The notes below the pieces were generated by a model. That model did no database searches. It had not been told where the DNA came from and was given only the letters and a program-made list of their open reading frames with translations. DNA of 8,041 nt from an uncultured Oscillospiraceae bacterium (GTDB lineage Bacteria > Bacillota > Clostridia > Oscillospirales > Ruminococcaceae). Positions 1-6,241 of the stretch are shown here, one piece after another (the stretch's first letter is position 1; each line of letters begins with the position of its first letter). The stretch is taken from positions 1-8,041 of the forward strand of contig CAJTVI010000093.1 of NCBI GenBank assembly GCA_910579545.1, in the 5' to 3' direction. The translations under genes and the position numbers were made by a program.

Positions 1-2079
1 TATGCCGACAAGGCGTTTGACAAGGTAAACGACAAGTGGATCGTGCCGATGCTGCGCAACATCCGCGGCGCGGACGCGGTGGTCTGCTTTGTGAGCCAGA
101 GCTACATTGAAAGCTACGCCTGTTTTTTGGAGCTGCTGACCGCCGTAAACAACAAAAAGCAGGTGGTGTTTGTCTCGCTGGAGCAGCAGCTGACCCTGGG
201 CGACACCACCGACCAGCCGAATGTGGAGCGGGGGGTCAAAAACGAGATCCTGAACCAGGGCGCCAACATCGCCACCAACACCAACAACACCTCCAACGAC
301 CTGATGCGGGCGATGAAATCGGCCTACACCAGCATCTCGACCCTGCTGGAGCAGGACGCGCTGTCCAAATATGATATTTCGGACGCCTTTATCAACTTTT
401 TCCGGGATGCGTCGGTCAACCGCAAGACGATCAACGACCTGAACGCGGTGCGGCGCACGATCGACTCGATCAGCAGCCGGGTGTTTGACCCCTCGCTGAT
501 CGTCCAGCCCGAGCCCGCACCGGCCCCCCTGCCTGAGCCGGCCGCTGCCCCTGCCCCGGCGGAGCAGGATATCCCCGCACAGGATGCCCCTGCGCAGCAG
601 GACGCCCCCGCGGCGGAAGCAGCGGCGGAAACGGTCCCTCATGCGGCGGCAGACGAGGGCCTGCCCGGCGGCGCAGCGCCGGATGCAGCGCCGGAAGGCC
701 AACAGCCCGCGGACGCGCCGGAGCAAAGCCCGCAGCAGCCCGCGCCTTTGCCGCCCGCGCCGGAACCGGTGCAGGAGCCCGCGCCGGCACAGGCCCCGGC
801 ACAGCCCGCGGGCGGCGCGGCGGTGCTTACGGCCGAGCGCCCCGCCGCTTATGCCATCCAGCCCGCCAAAAAGCCGCTGAACAAAAAGGTGATCATTGGG
901 GCGGCGGCCGCGGCGGTGGTGGTGATCGCGCTGGCGGTGCTGCTGCTGATGGGCGGCACCAAAAACGTGACCGATGAGCCCTATACCCGCCCCGACGGCG
1001 TGACAGTGCTTTATACTGGCGAATGGAAAGGCGGCGAGCCCAACGGGCACGGCAGCTTTACGCAGGAGAGCGGAGCGGTGATCGAGGGTGACTGGGCCGA
1101 TGGCCTCAACGGCAGCGGCACCTATACCCACCCGGATGGCAGCATATACGAGGGTGAGTTCCGGGACGGCCGGCCGAACGGTACCGGCACCAGCAACTAT
1201 GCCAGCGGCAATGTGTACGAGGGCGAATGGAAGGACGGCTTCCCAGATGGTACCGGCACCATGACCTATGCCGACGGCAATGTGTACGAGGGCGAATGGA
1301 AGGAGGGCAAGAAGGACGGCACCGGCACCCAGACCTGGACCAATGGCGATGTGTACAAAGGCGAATGGAAGGATGACAAGCTGAACGGTACCGGCACCTA
1401 TACCTGGGCAAACGGCGATGTGTATGAGGGCGAATATAAGGACGGTAAGAAGGACGGCACCGGCGTTCAGACCGACGCGGACGGCACGGTGCGGGACGGC
1501 ACATGGAGCGCCGGCAGCTTTGTAAAGGGAGTTAAGACCCAGGCCAGCAACGGCACGGTGTTTGAGGGCAGCTGGGACGTGGGCACCGGGTACTTCTCGA
1601 GCGGCAAGTGCACCACCGAGGATGGCGTTGTCTGTGAGGGCACCTGGGATGTAACAACCGGGAAATTTGCCAAAGGCACCAAGACCTATACAGACGGCAC
1701 CGTATTTGAAGGCGTATGGGATCTTGAGACAGGCAGGTTCCATACAGGGACAAAAACCCTTCCTGACGGCATCGTGCTGGAGGGCGAATGGAACATAGAC
1801 CCCAGCTATGAAACCAGTTGGTTCATTCAGGGCCGCAAGACCTGGCCCAACGGCGATTACCGCGACGGCAGCTGGGATCCCGAAACCGGCGACTTTATCG
1901 GCGGCACCGCGCGCGCAACCCAGGACGACGGCCGGGTGTACGAGGGCGAATGGTCAAACGGCACGGCCAACGGCCGCGGCAAGATGACCCACACCGACGG
2001 CACCGTTGTGACCGGCGTTTGGAAGGACGGCAAGATGGTGGAAAATGACGCGGACAAGGAGGATAAAGAGGACGCCTGA
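1..2079 (+). CDS. TIR-like domain / transmembrane / MORN-repeat protein (5' end outside window)
   Basis: The frame is open from base 1 with no initiation site, so the N-terminus lies upstream. A GTG at 43 is in frame but lies inside the domain and is not a likely start. Residues about 1-60 (counting the first codon as 1) look like the C-terminal half of a TIR domain: a hydrophobic strand AVVCFVS, then SQSYIES-x-x-C-x-x-E, with E44 (nt 130-132) where TIR NADases carry their catalytic Glu, then KKQVVFVSLE. A helical stretch follows, then a Pro/Ala/Glu-rich linker (nt about 487-870). Next come a basic cluster (KKPLNKK) and one transmembrane helix at residues 297-317 (nt 889-951). About 15 MORN-type repeats (nt 1000-2028) and an acidic tail complete the protein. 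Lysines just before the helix suggest a cytoplasmic TIR part and MORN repeats outside the membrane (inference). The gene converges on spoIVA and ends at a strong terminator. MORN and membrane calls are firm. The TIR call is moderate because only half the domain is visible. Function is unknown; signalling, defence or envelope roles are all possible. Confidence 0.75.
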   Translation, partial: YADKAFDKVNDKWIVPMLRNIRGADAVVCFVSQSYIESYACFLELLTAVNNKKQVVFVSLEQQLTLGDTTDQPNVERGVKNEILNQGANIATNTNNTSNDLMRAMKSAYTSISTLLEQDALSKYDISDAFINFFRDASVNRKTINDLNAVRRTIDSISSRVFDPSLIVQPEPAPAPLPEPAAAPAPAEQDIPAQDAPAQQDAPAAEAAAETVPHAAADEGLPGGAAPDAAPEGQQPADAPEQSPQQPAPLPPAPEPVQEPAPAQAPAQPAGGAAVLTAERPAAYAIQPAKKPLNKKVIIGAAAAAVVVIALAVLLLMGGTKNVTDEPYTRPDGVTVLYTGEWKGGEPNGHGSFTQESGAVIEGDWADGLNGSGTYTHPDGSIYEGEFRDGRPNGTGTSNYASGNVYEGEWKDGFPDGTGTMTYADGNVYEGEWKEGKKDGTGTQTWTNGDVYKGEWKDDKLNGTGTYTWANGDVYEGEYKDGKKDGTGVQTDADGTVRDGTWSAGSFVKGVKTQASNGTVFEGSWDVGTGYFSSGKCTTEDGVVCEGTWDVTTGKFAKGTKTYTDGTVFEGVWDLETGRFHTGTKTLPDGIVLEGEWNIDPSYETSWFIQGRKTWPNGDYRDGSWDPETGDFIGGTARATQDDGRVYEGEWSNGTANGRGKMTHTDGTVVTGVWKDGKMVENDADKEDKEDA
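1000..2028 (+). repeat. MORN repeat array within the TIR-like/MORN gene
   Basis: About 15 consecutive units of 22-28 residues are visible, with core Y/F-E-G-x-W and a closing x-G-T-G or D-G. Units 1-7 and the penultimate one are classical MORN units (YEGEWKDG..DGTGT..Y.DG). Units 8-13 are a second class, TVFEGxWDxxTGxFxxGxKT..DG, in which the central N/D-G-x-G is replaced by a TG-x-F-x-x-G turn. MORN repeats stack as beta-hairpins into an elongated sheet. In bacteria their ligands are mostly unknown. The switch between classes is seen directly in the translation. Confidence 0.85.
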
Positions 2080-2214
2080 AAGCGGCAGTGAGATAAGAAA
2101 ACAAAGACTCCGAAAATTCGATCCACCGAGCAGTAGGCCGCAGCTGCGCGCGCTATGAGGCGGGGCCTTTGGCCCCGAAATACAAAAAACAGGGAGTTTA
2201 TCCTTAAACGGTAA

Positions 2215-2265
2215 CCCCCCGCGCCCAGAGCCTTTTTGGCTCTGGGCGCGGGGGGTCCTTTTATG
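2215..2265 (+). terminator. Strong intrinsic terminator after the MORN gene, possibly bidirectional
   Basis: A perfect 18-bp stem (2215-2232 paired with 2238-2255) closes a TTTTT loop and is followed by TCCTTTTATGCTTTTT. It lies 135 nt after the plus-strand stop and 78 nt beyond the spoIVA stop, between convergent genes. On the minus strand the stem is followed only by TTACCGTTTAAGG, so termination in that direction would be weaker. Confidence 0.8.
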
Positions 2266-2285
2266 CTTTTTGCGGGCGGCGGGCT

Positions 2286-2313
2286 GGGCGGCGGAGCCGC
2301 CCTTTTTGCTTTT
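2286..2313 (+). terminator. Secondary terminator-like GC hairpin
   Basis: GGGCGGC (2286-2292), a GGA loop and GCCGCCC (2296-2302) form a 7-bp all-GC stem followed by TTTTTGCTTTT on the plus strand. It sits 31 nt beyond the spoIVA stop and could back up the larger terminator or stabilise the spoIVA mRNA 3' end. On the minus strand no T-run follows the stem. Confidence 0.45.
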
Positions 2314-2332
2314 GCCGCCGCTGCGCCGCCCC

Positions 2333-3808
2333 TTACAGGATGATGCAGATCAGCCCCGAGCAGCCCTCGTTGATCACCCGCTCCAGGGTTTCCTGCAGGC
2401 GGGCGCGGGCCTCCTGCGGCATGTGCAGAAGCTTATTTTGCAGCCCCTCGTTGACCAGCTCGTGCAGGCTTTTGCCAAAGATGTTGGACTCCCAGATCTT
2501 GATGGGGTCCTGCTCAAAGTCCTGCAAAAGGCTGACCACCAATTCCTCCGACTGGCGCTCGGAGCCCACGATGGGGGAAATTTCGGTGTTGATGGTGGCC
2601 TTGAGCAGGTGGATGGAGGGGGCGCTGGCCCGCAGCCGCACCCCATACCGGCCGCCCTGCCGCACGATCTCGGGCTCCTCCAAATGCAGTTCGCCAATGG
2701 TGGGCATCACAATGCCGTAGCCGGTGGCCTCCACCTGCTCCAGCGCGCCGCGGATCTTTTCGTACTCCCGCTTTGCCTTGGCAAGCCCGATGATGCAGGG
2801 CATCAGGCTGGCCTCGTCGCAGATTTCCAGCCCGGTGGTCTCGCCCAGCACCTTGTAAAAGATGTCCGGCTGCAGCTCCAGCTCCATGCGCACCCGGCCG
2901 GTGGCCAGCTCCAGCGCCTGCACCCGCGAGGCCTTGAGGTATTCGCACTCGAGCGCCGCCGCGCCGCGGGCCACGTCCTTCATCTGGGTCACGCCGGCCG
3001 CAAAGGCCTGCACCGCGCCGTAAACGGCCTCCTGCAGCCAGTGGCCGGCATCCAGCATGGTGATCCAGCGGGGCATGGCAAAGGCGATCTCCTTGACCCC
3101 AAACTCGTACAGCACCCCCTGCAAAATGCGGTCCATCCCCTCGGCGTCCAGGTCCACGCAGCTTACCGGCAGCACGGTGTGGCCGTATTTTTCCTCCAGC
3201 GCGGCGGCAAGTTCCAGGCTTTCAGGCGCGGCGGGGGCCACGCAGTTCAGCAGAATCACAAAGGGCTTATGGATCTCCTCCAGTTCGGCCACCACCCGCT
3301 CCTCGGCCGGCTCGTACTGGGCGCGGGGGATGTCGCTGATGCTGCCGTCGGTGGTAATGACCAGGCCGATGGTGGAGTGGTCCCGGATGACCTTGCGGGT
3401 GCCGGTTTCGGCCGCCAGGTCAAAGGGCACCTCCTCCTCAAACCAGGGGCTTTTGACCATGCGGGGGTGGTCGTCCTCCTCGTGGCCCATGGCCCCCTCC
3501 ACCATGTAGCCCACGCAGTCGATCAGGCGGGTCTTAAAGCTGCCGCCCCCCTCCAGTTCCACCGTGATGGCGGTTTCGGGGATGAACTTGGGCTCGGTGG
3601 TCATGATGGTGCGGCCGGCGGCCGACTGGGGCAGCTCGTCCTTGGCCCGGGCCTTTACGGCGGGGCTGGCGATCTGGGGCAGCACCATCTGCTCCATAAA
3701 CTTTTTGATAAAGGTGCTTTTGCCGCTGCGCACCGGCCCCACCACGCCGATGTAGATGTCCCCGCCGGTGCGGGAGGCAATGTCTTTATACAGCTTGCTG
3801 GTATCCAT
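2333..3808 (-). CDS. spoIVA: Stage IV sporulation protein A, spore-coat scaffold ATPase
   Basis: SpoIVA is made in the mother cell, hydrolyses ATP and polymerises irreversibly into the basement layer on the outer forespore membrane, on which the coat is built; it is also needed for cortex formation. The 491 residues compare with 492 in B. subtilis. The N-terminus KDIASRTGGDIYIGVVGP is highly characteristic. A Walker A motif GPVRSGKST (residues 24-32) places the catalytic Lys at position 30, as in B. subtilis. GRTIMTTEPKF (66-75) and the Walker-B-like LIDCVGY (95-101) follow. The C-terminus ends in the family signature INEG..GLICIIL, the region that contacts SpoVM. The ATG is preceded by GGGAGGAGGG (3815-3824) at 6 nt. 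The gene starts 18 nt after sipL stops, so the two are almost certainly cotranscribed, presumably under sigma-E (inferred from the family; no promoter lies between them). All key residues look intact. Confidence 0.97.
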   Translation of the reverse strand: MDTSKLYKDIASRTGGDIYIGVVGPVRSGKSTFIKKFMEQMVLPQIASPAVKARAKDELPQSAAGRTIMTTEPKFIPETAITVELEGGGSFKTRLIDCVGYMVEGAMGHEEDDHPRMVKSPWFEEEVPFDLAAETGTRKVIRDHSTIGLVITTDGSISDIPRAQYEPAEERVVAELEEIHKPFVILLNCVAPAAPESLELAAALEEKYGHTVLPVSCVDLDAEGMDRILQGVLYEFGVKEIAFAMPRWITMLDAGHWLQEAVYGAVQAFAAGVTQMKDVARGAAALECEYLKASRVQALELATGRVRMELELQPDIFYKVLGETTGLEICDEASLMPCIIGLAKAKREYEKIRGALEQVEATGYGIVMPTIGELHLEEPEIVRQGGRYGVRLRASAPSIHLLKATINTEISPIVGSERQSEELVVSLLQDFEQDPIKIWESNIFGKSLHELVNEGLQNKLLHMPQEARARLQETLERVINEGCSGLICIIL

Positions 3809-3826
3809 GCGTTTCCCTCCTCCCTT

Positions 3827-5344
3827 TCAGGCGTTCATCGGCACAAGCAGCCGGGCGTTTTGGTCAAGTTCCGGGCTTTCCAGCTGGTTTGCCGCCAGCA
3901 TGCCCCCGGGCGAAACATGGTAGCGCTTGGCAATGTCAAACACGTTTTCGCCGGCGGCGGCGTAGTAGATGCGCAGGGCCACGGCCGGGTCCTCGGGCTG
4001 GTGGGGCTGCTCGCAGGCCATCGAGTCCACCACCGTTTCCTTCTGCCGTTCCATCACAAGGCCGCACACCCGGATGCCCACCGTGGCGGCCATCTCGCCG
4101 CCGTTTTTGCGGCTTTGCACCTCCAGCACGGTGGGCCAGCACTCCAGCCGGTAGTTTTCGGCCGCGCCGGGGTACTGCCCGGGCAGGGTGTACTCAAAGC
4201 TCTTGTCGTAGCAGTCGATCTCGCCCAGGCTGTTCATGCAGAACACATGGGCGGTGGCCCGGCCGCGCACCGTCAGCTGGTCGCCGGCACTTACCAGTTC
4301 CAGGGGGGCCAGGGTGGCAAAGCACTGCAAAATTTCGGCGTTTTCGTCCGGCAGCGCGCCCCCGGCCTGCCCCTCCACCGTCAGGTCCAGCTCGCCGGCC
4401 AACCGCTCCAGCTGGACGGTTTTGTAGGCCACGTCCGCCTCGTACTGGGTGGAAAAGGCGTCGCTTACCACACAGCACTCCACCGGGCGCAGCACCCGCA
4501 GGTGCAGCATGGCGGTCACCGAGAGGACGTTGGCCGCCTCGGGGCCGCTGCCCGCCAGCATGGTGCAGCCCACCGGCTCCACCATGGCAAAGCACTGGCA
4601 GTCCTCGGTGATGCCCTCCACATCCACGATCTGGTTAAAGGGCACCGCCTTTTTGAGCAGCTGGGTGTGGTAGCCGGCCTCGCTGCGGTAGAGTACCGAG
4701 GCCAGGATCTCGCCCTTGACCACCGCCTTGCCCGAGATAAGCTTGACGTCCTGCACCGTGCCCACCCCCGAGACATCCAGCACGGCCAGCGGCGGCTGCG
4801 GGAAGGCCAGTTCCTCCTCGGCGGTGATGAGTTTTTCCACGCCGGCCACCCCCCGCATGCCGCGCAGGGTCACCAGCTTTTGCTCGGCCCCCGCGCCGGA
4901 CAGGGCGGTAATGACCTCCTGCTCAACGCCGCAGGCCACGCTGACCGTGAGGGCATAGGCCCCGCGCACATCCACCCGGCGCTGGTTGACCGCCCGGCAG
5001 TTGAGGTACTCCACATCCCCCGCCGCGTGCACCGAATAGCCCTGCCCCTCGGCGGCGGGCAGGTCGATGGATTTGGTAAAGGGCAGCTTTTGCTCGGTCT
5101 GGCAGAGGCTGGCGTCGTTTTCGGCCTGGTAAAAAACGGTGCAGCGCAGATAGCCGTCCAAGGTGCAGCGCCCGCCGGACACCTGCTTTTGCAGGATGAC
5201 CGGACGCACAAAGCACTTTACGATCTTAAACACCTGCGGCAGGTAATCCGGGATGAGGATCTCGGTCTCGATGGGCAGCTCGGCCTTGGCCTCGCACAGG
5301 CTGCCAATGGTGGACAGGGTGTCCTTAAACACCTTTAGTTCCAT
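3827..5344 (-). CDS. sipL: SipL-type SpoIVA-interacting protein (SPOCS/DUF3794 domains + C-terminal LysM)
   Basis: SipL is the clostridial functional counterpart of SpoVID. In Clostridioides difficile it binds SpoIVA through its LysM domain and is required for the coat to encase the forespore. The 505-residue product shows three SPOCS-like (DUF3794) stretches at about 38-135, 185-285 and 335-440. Recognisable strands include VSGVGTVQDVKLISGKAVVKG (190-210, quoted here as VSGVGTV..GKAVVKG) and LTVRGRATAHVF. A LysM domain fills residues 457-505 (YYAAAGENVFDIAKRYHVS...NARLLVPMNA, interrupted). The start MELKVFKDTLS was chosen because AAAGGGG (5352-5358) lies 7 nt upstream and SPOCS homology begins soon after. 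The frame stays open to 6133, but that extension is low-complexity Arg/Pro/Ala sequence crossing spoVM, a terminator and repeats, so it is not coding. spoIVA follows after 18 nt. An alternative is a generic DUF3794-LysM protein, but adjacency to spoIVA strongly favours SipL. Confidence 0.9.
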   Translation of the reverse strand: MELKVFKDTLSTIGSLCEAKAELPIETEILIPDYLPQVFKIVKCFVRPVILQKQVSGGRCTLDGYLRCTVFYQAENDASLCQTEQKLPFTKSIDLPAAEGQGYSVHAAGDVEYLNCRAVNQRRVDVRGAYALTVSVACGVEQEVITALSGAGAEQKLVTLRGMRGVAGVEKLITAEEELAFPQPPLAVLDVSGVGTVQDVKLISGKAVVKGEILASVLYRSEAGYHTQLLKKAVPFNQIVDVEGITEDCQCFAMVEPVGCTMLAGSGPEAANVLSVTAMLHLRVLRPVECCVVSDAFSTQYEADVAYKTVQLERLAGELDLTVEGQAGGALPDENAEILQCFATLAPLELVSAGDQLTVRGRATAHVFCMNSLGEIDCYDKSFEYTLPGQYPGAAENYRLECWPTVLEVQSRKNGGEMAATVGIRVCGLVMERQKETVVDSMACEQPHQPEDPAVALRIYYAAAGENVFDIAKRYHVSPGGMLAANQLESPELDQNARLLVPMNA

Positions 5345-5539
5345 GGTTTCGCCCCTTTCGCGTTTTTGAGATGGACGCCCCGGAATACACCGCGCCGTGC
5401 ACGGCACGCCGGGCCGCGCCGCATGGGGGCGGCGGGGCAGGGTTCCGGGGCGTTTTTGCGGGATCAAGCGGATGCCGCGCAGTTGGCCGGCAAAAAGGGC
5501 TCCTGGCGCGGGGCCTGCTTTAAAACATCTATATTCACC
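5345..5539 (-). other. Non-coding leader/upstream region of sipL
   Basis: No convincing gene is visible. It holds the sipL ribosome-binding site (AAAGGGG, 5352-5358) and a 12-bp perfect palindrome GCCGTGCACGGC (5394-5405) about 50 nt before the start codon. The only AT-rich island in this part is at 5519-5537 (minus strand AATATAGATGTTTTAAA). The island is the most likely promoter location, but no sigma-E or sigma-A -35/-10 pair with good spacing could be identified, so no promoter is called. Confidence 0.5.
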
Positions 5540-5780
5540 GGGCAAAAGGGGTATGCACGGGCAAACGGCCGGGCGCTGCGCTCCCCCGCGCCGCCGGGCG
5601 GCGGGGCCGCCCGCAGGGATTTGGGCAGAAGGGGTACGCACGGGCCAAACGCGGCGGCCGGGCGCTGTGCTCCCCCGCGCCGCCGGCCGGCGGAGCCGCC
5701 CGCAGGGATTTGGGCAGAAGGGGTACGCATAGGCCGGGTGCCGCGGCCGGGCGCTGCGCTCCCCCGCGCCGCCGGGCGGG
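5540..5780. repeat. Three tandem GC-rich 83-89-bp repeats
   Basis: Units begin at 5540, 5623 and 5712, each opening with GGGCARAAGGGGTAYGCA and continuing through CGGCCGGGCGCTG and CTCCCCCGCGCCGCCGG. By hand alignment units 1 and 2 differ at about 5 of 83 aligned bases plus 6 gap positions. Unit 3 diverges after its first 17 bases, realigns at GCGGCCGGGCGCT and lacks the last part. Each unit has internal dyads: unit 1 can fold GGGCGGC/GCCGCCC (5596-5602 with 5606-5612), and unit 2 has the palindrome CCGCCGGCCGGCGG (5680-5693). Translations in several frames look repetitive but none resembles a protein family. The array fills the space between the spoVM terminator and the sipL upstream region. 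Confidence 0.85.
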
Positions 5781-5785
5781 GCGGC

Positions 5786-5833
5786 AAACAAAAAACCGGC
5801 GCATCCCCCGCCCTTCGCGGATGGATGCGCCGG
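5786..5833 (-). terminator. Intrinsic terminator of spoVM (bidirectional appearance)
   Basis: An 11-bp perfect stem CCGGCGCATCC (5796-5806) with GGATGCGCCGG (5823-5833) encloses a further 4-bp stem CCGC/GCGG (5808-5811 with 5817-5820). On the minus strand it is followed directly by TTTTTTGTTT (5795-5786), a canonical intrinsic terminator, 11 nt after the spoVM stop codon. On the plus strand the same hairpin is followed, after 6 nt, by TTTTTT. It should limit read-through from thiN-spoVM into sipL-spoIVA. Confidence 0.85.
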
Positions 5834-5844
5834 AGCGCCTTTTT

Positions 5845-5925
5845 TCACCCTTCCTTTTTGATCCCAAAAACGGCCCTGAGCAGGCCGGCCAGACACTTGG
5901 GGCTTTTTACCACGATCACCTGCAC
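5845..5925 (-). CDS. spoVM: SpoVM, 26-residue curvature-sensing spore morphogenesis peptide
   Basis: SpoVM is a tiny amphipathic peptide that inserts in the convex forespore membrane and anchors SpoIVA there. This frame has exactly 26 codons, the length of B. subtilis SpoVM. Residues: V/M1-QVIVV-K7-S-P9-K10-C-L12-A-G14-LL-R17-A18-VF-G21-IKKEG. K7, P9, K10, L12, G14, R17, A18 and G21 match the B. subtilis peptide as recalled. Pro9 is the residue known to matter for curvature recognition. The basic C-terminus GIKKEG is typical of clostridial versions. The start is GTG at 5925-5923 with AGGAAGGG 7 nt upstream; no in-frame ATG is available. The position directly after thiN repeats the B. subtilis order thiN-spoVM, and an intrinsic terminator follows. 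It is short enough to be missed by automatic gene finding and lies inside longer spurious frames on both strands. SpoIVA, its partner, is encoded two genes on. Confidence 0.93.
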   Translation of the reverse strand: MQVIVVKSPKCLAGLLRAVFGIKKEG

Positions 5926-5932
5926 CCTGCAT

Positions 5933-5940
5933 CCCTTCCT
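5933..5940 (-). promoter_or_regulatory. Ribosome-binding site that fixes the spoVM GTG start
   Basis: Minus-strand AGGAAGGG ends 7 nt before GTG (5925). An ATG at 5932-5930 is too close to this site and is in a different frame (that of the spurious sipL extension). The spacing therefore supports GTG and the 26-residue product. Confidence 0.75.
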
Positions 5941-6001
5941 TTCGGCAAAATGGGGCGGCCGGCTTGCCGGGCCAAAGCGGCCCTGCCGCCGCGACTACCC
6001 C

Positions 6002-6007
6002 ATTATA
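6002..6007 (-). promoter_or_regulatory. Possible -10 element for spoVM
   Basis: Minus-strand GGATATAATGG contains a perfect TATAAT. Read as GATATAAT it also matches 6 of 8 positions of the sigma-E -10 consensus CATACAAT. No good -35 is seen at either spacing (the sequence there is around GCACCTTTTT), so the assignment is tentative. The predicted leader would be about 70 nt. In B. subtilis spoVM is sigma-E dependent. Confidence 0.3.
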
Positions 6008-6114
6008 TCCAGCAAGGCGCAAAAAGGTGCGGGAGGCTGCCGGGCGGCAAACCGCTTTTTTTGCGGTTTTTGGCTGCCGCCGCCGGTTTTTTGCCGGCCT
6101 TCGGCGGCCTTTTG

Positions 6115-6241
6115 TTTGCCAGCCTTTTCGCATGCCAGCCCATTTGTTTGCCAGCTTTTTGGTTTACCGGCCTTTTGGTATGCCAACCCATTTGTTTACC
6201 GGCCCATTGGTTTGCCGGCCTTTTTGGTTTACCGGTCTTTT
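6115..6241. repeat. Short tandem repeat array, 8 units of 15-17 bp with a 48-bp super-period
   Basis: Plus-strand units start at 6115, 6132, 6147, 6163, 6180, 6195, 6211 and 6228, with consensus near TTTRCCRGCCTTTTGG. Units 2-4 (15+16+17 nt, 6132-6179) recur as units 5-7 (15+16+17 nt, 6180-6227) with 39 of 48 identical bases by hand count, so the array has a 48-bp higher-order period. The last unit overlaps the final five codons or so of thiN, and the thiN TAA (6229-6231) is itself part of the repeat. Because 48 is divisible by 3, repetitive open frames appear on both strands. None looks like a real protein. Confidence 0.85.

Larger units (their letters stand above)
5926..6114 (-). other. Non-coding region upstream of spoVM
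   Basis: No gene is supported between thiN and spoVM. Visible structures are a promoter-like TATAAT (6002-6007), a hairpin AAACCGC/GCGGTTT around a seven-T loop (6049-6055 with 6063-6069), and a GC dyad GCCGCCG/CGGCGGC (6076-6082 with 6102-6108). The GC dyad is followed by CTTTTGTTT on the plus strand, so it looks like a terminator facing away from the genes. A smaller GGGCC/GGCCC dyad lies in the putative spoVM leader (5970-5984). Short Lys/Arg-rich minus-strand frames (about 62 codons, 5995-6191) show no family resemblance and no supporting start site. Confidence 0.5.

Noticed and set aside
2270..5338. Plus-strand open frame of 1022 codons opposite spoIVA and sipL
   Set aside because: It is fully antisense to two well-supported sporulation genes. 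Its composition (His/Gly/Leu/Ala-rich, no domain) is the usual shadow of GC-rich coding sequence.
5517..5540. Sigma-E promoter for sipL based on GAATATA resembling the -35 consensus
   Set aside because: No CATACAAT-like -10 is present at 12-15 nt downstream, so the match is isolated.
5540..5780. CRISPR array
   Set aside because: Only three directly abutting units of unequal length without unique spacers, and no cas genes, so it is a tandem repeat.
5345..6133. N-terminal extension of the sipL frame (263 extra codons)
   Set aside because: It crosses spoVM in another frame, an intrinsic terminator and two tandem repeat units. It is Arg/Pro/Ala low-complexity, and a good ribosome-binding site and the family N-terminus place the start at 5344.
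5995..6191. Two minus-strand frames of about 62 codons rich in Lys (AGKPKSWQ-like repeats)
   Set aside because: They arise from the 16-bp tandem array and exist in more than one frame at once, which points to repeat sequence rather than a gene.
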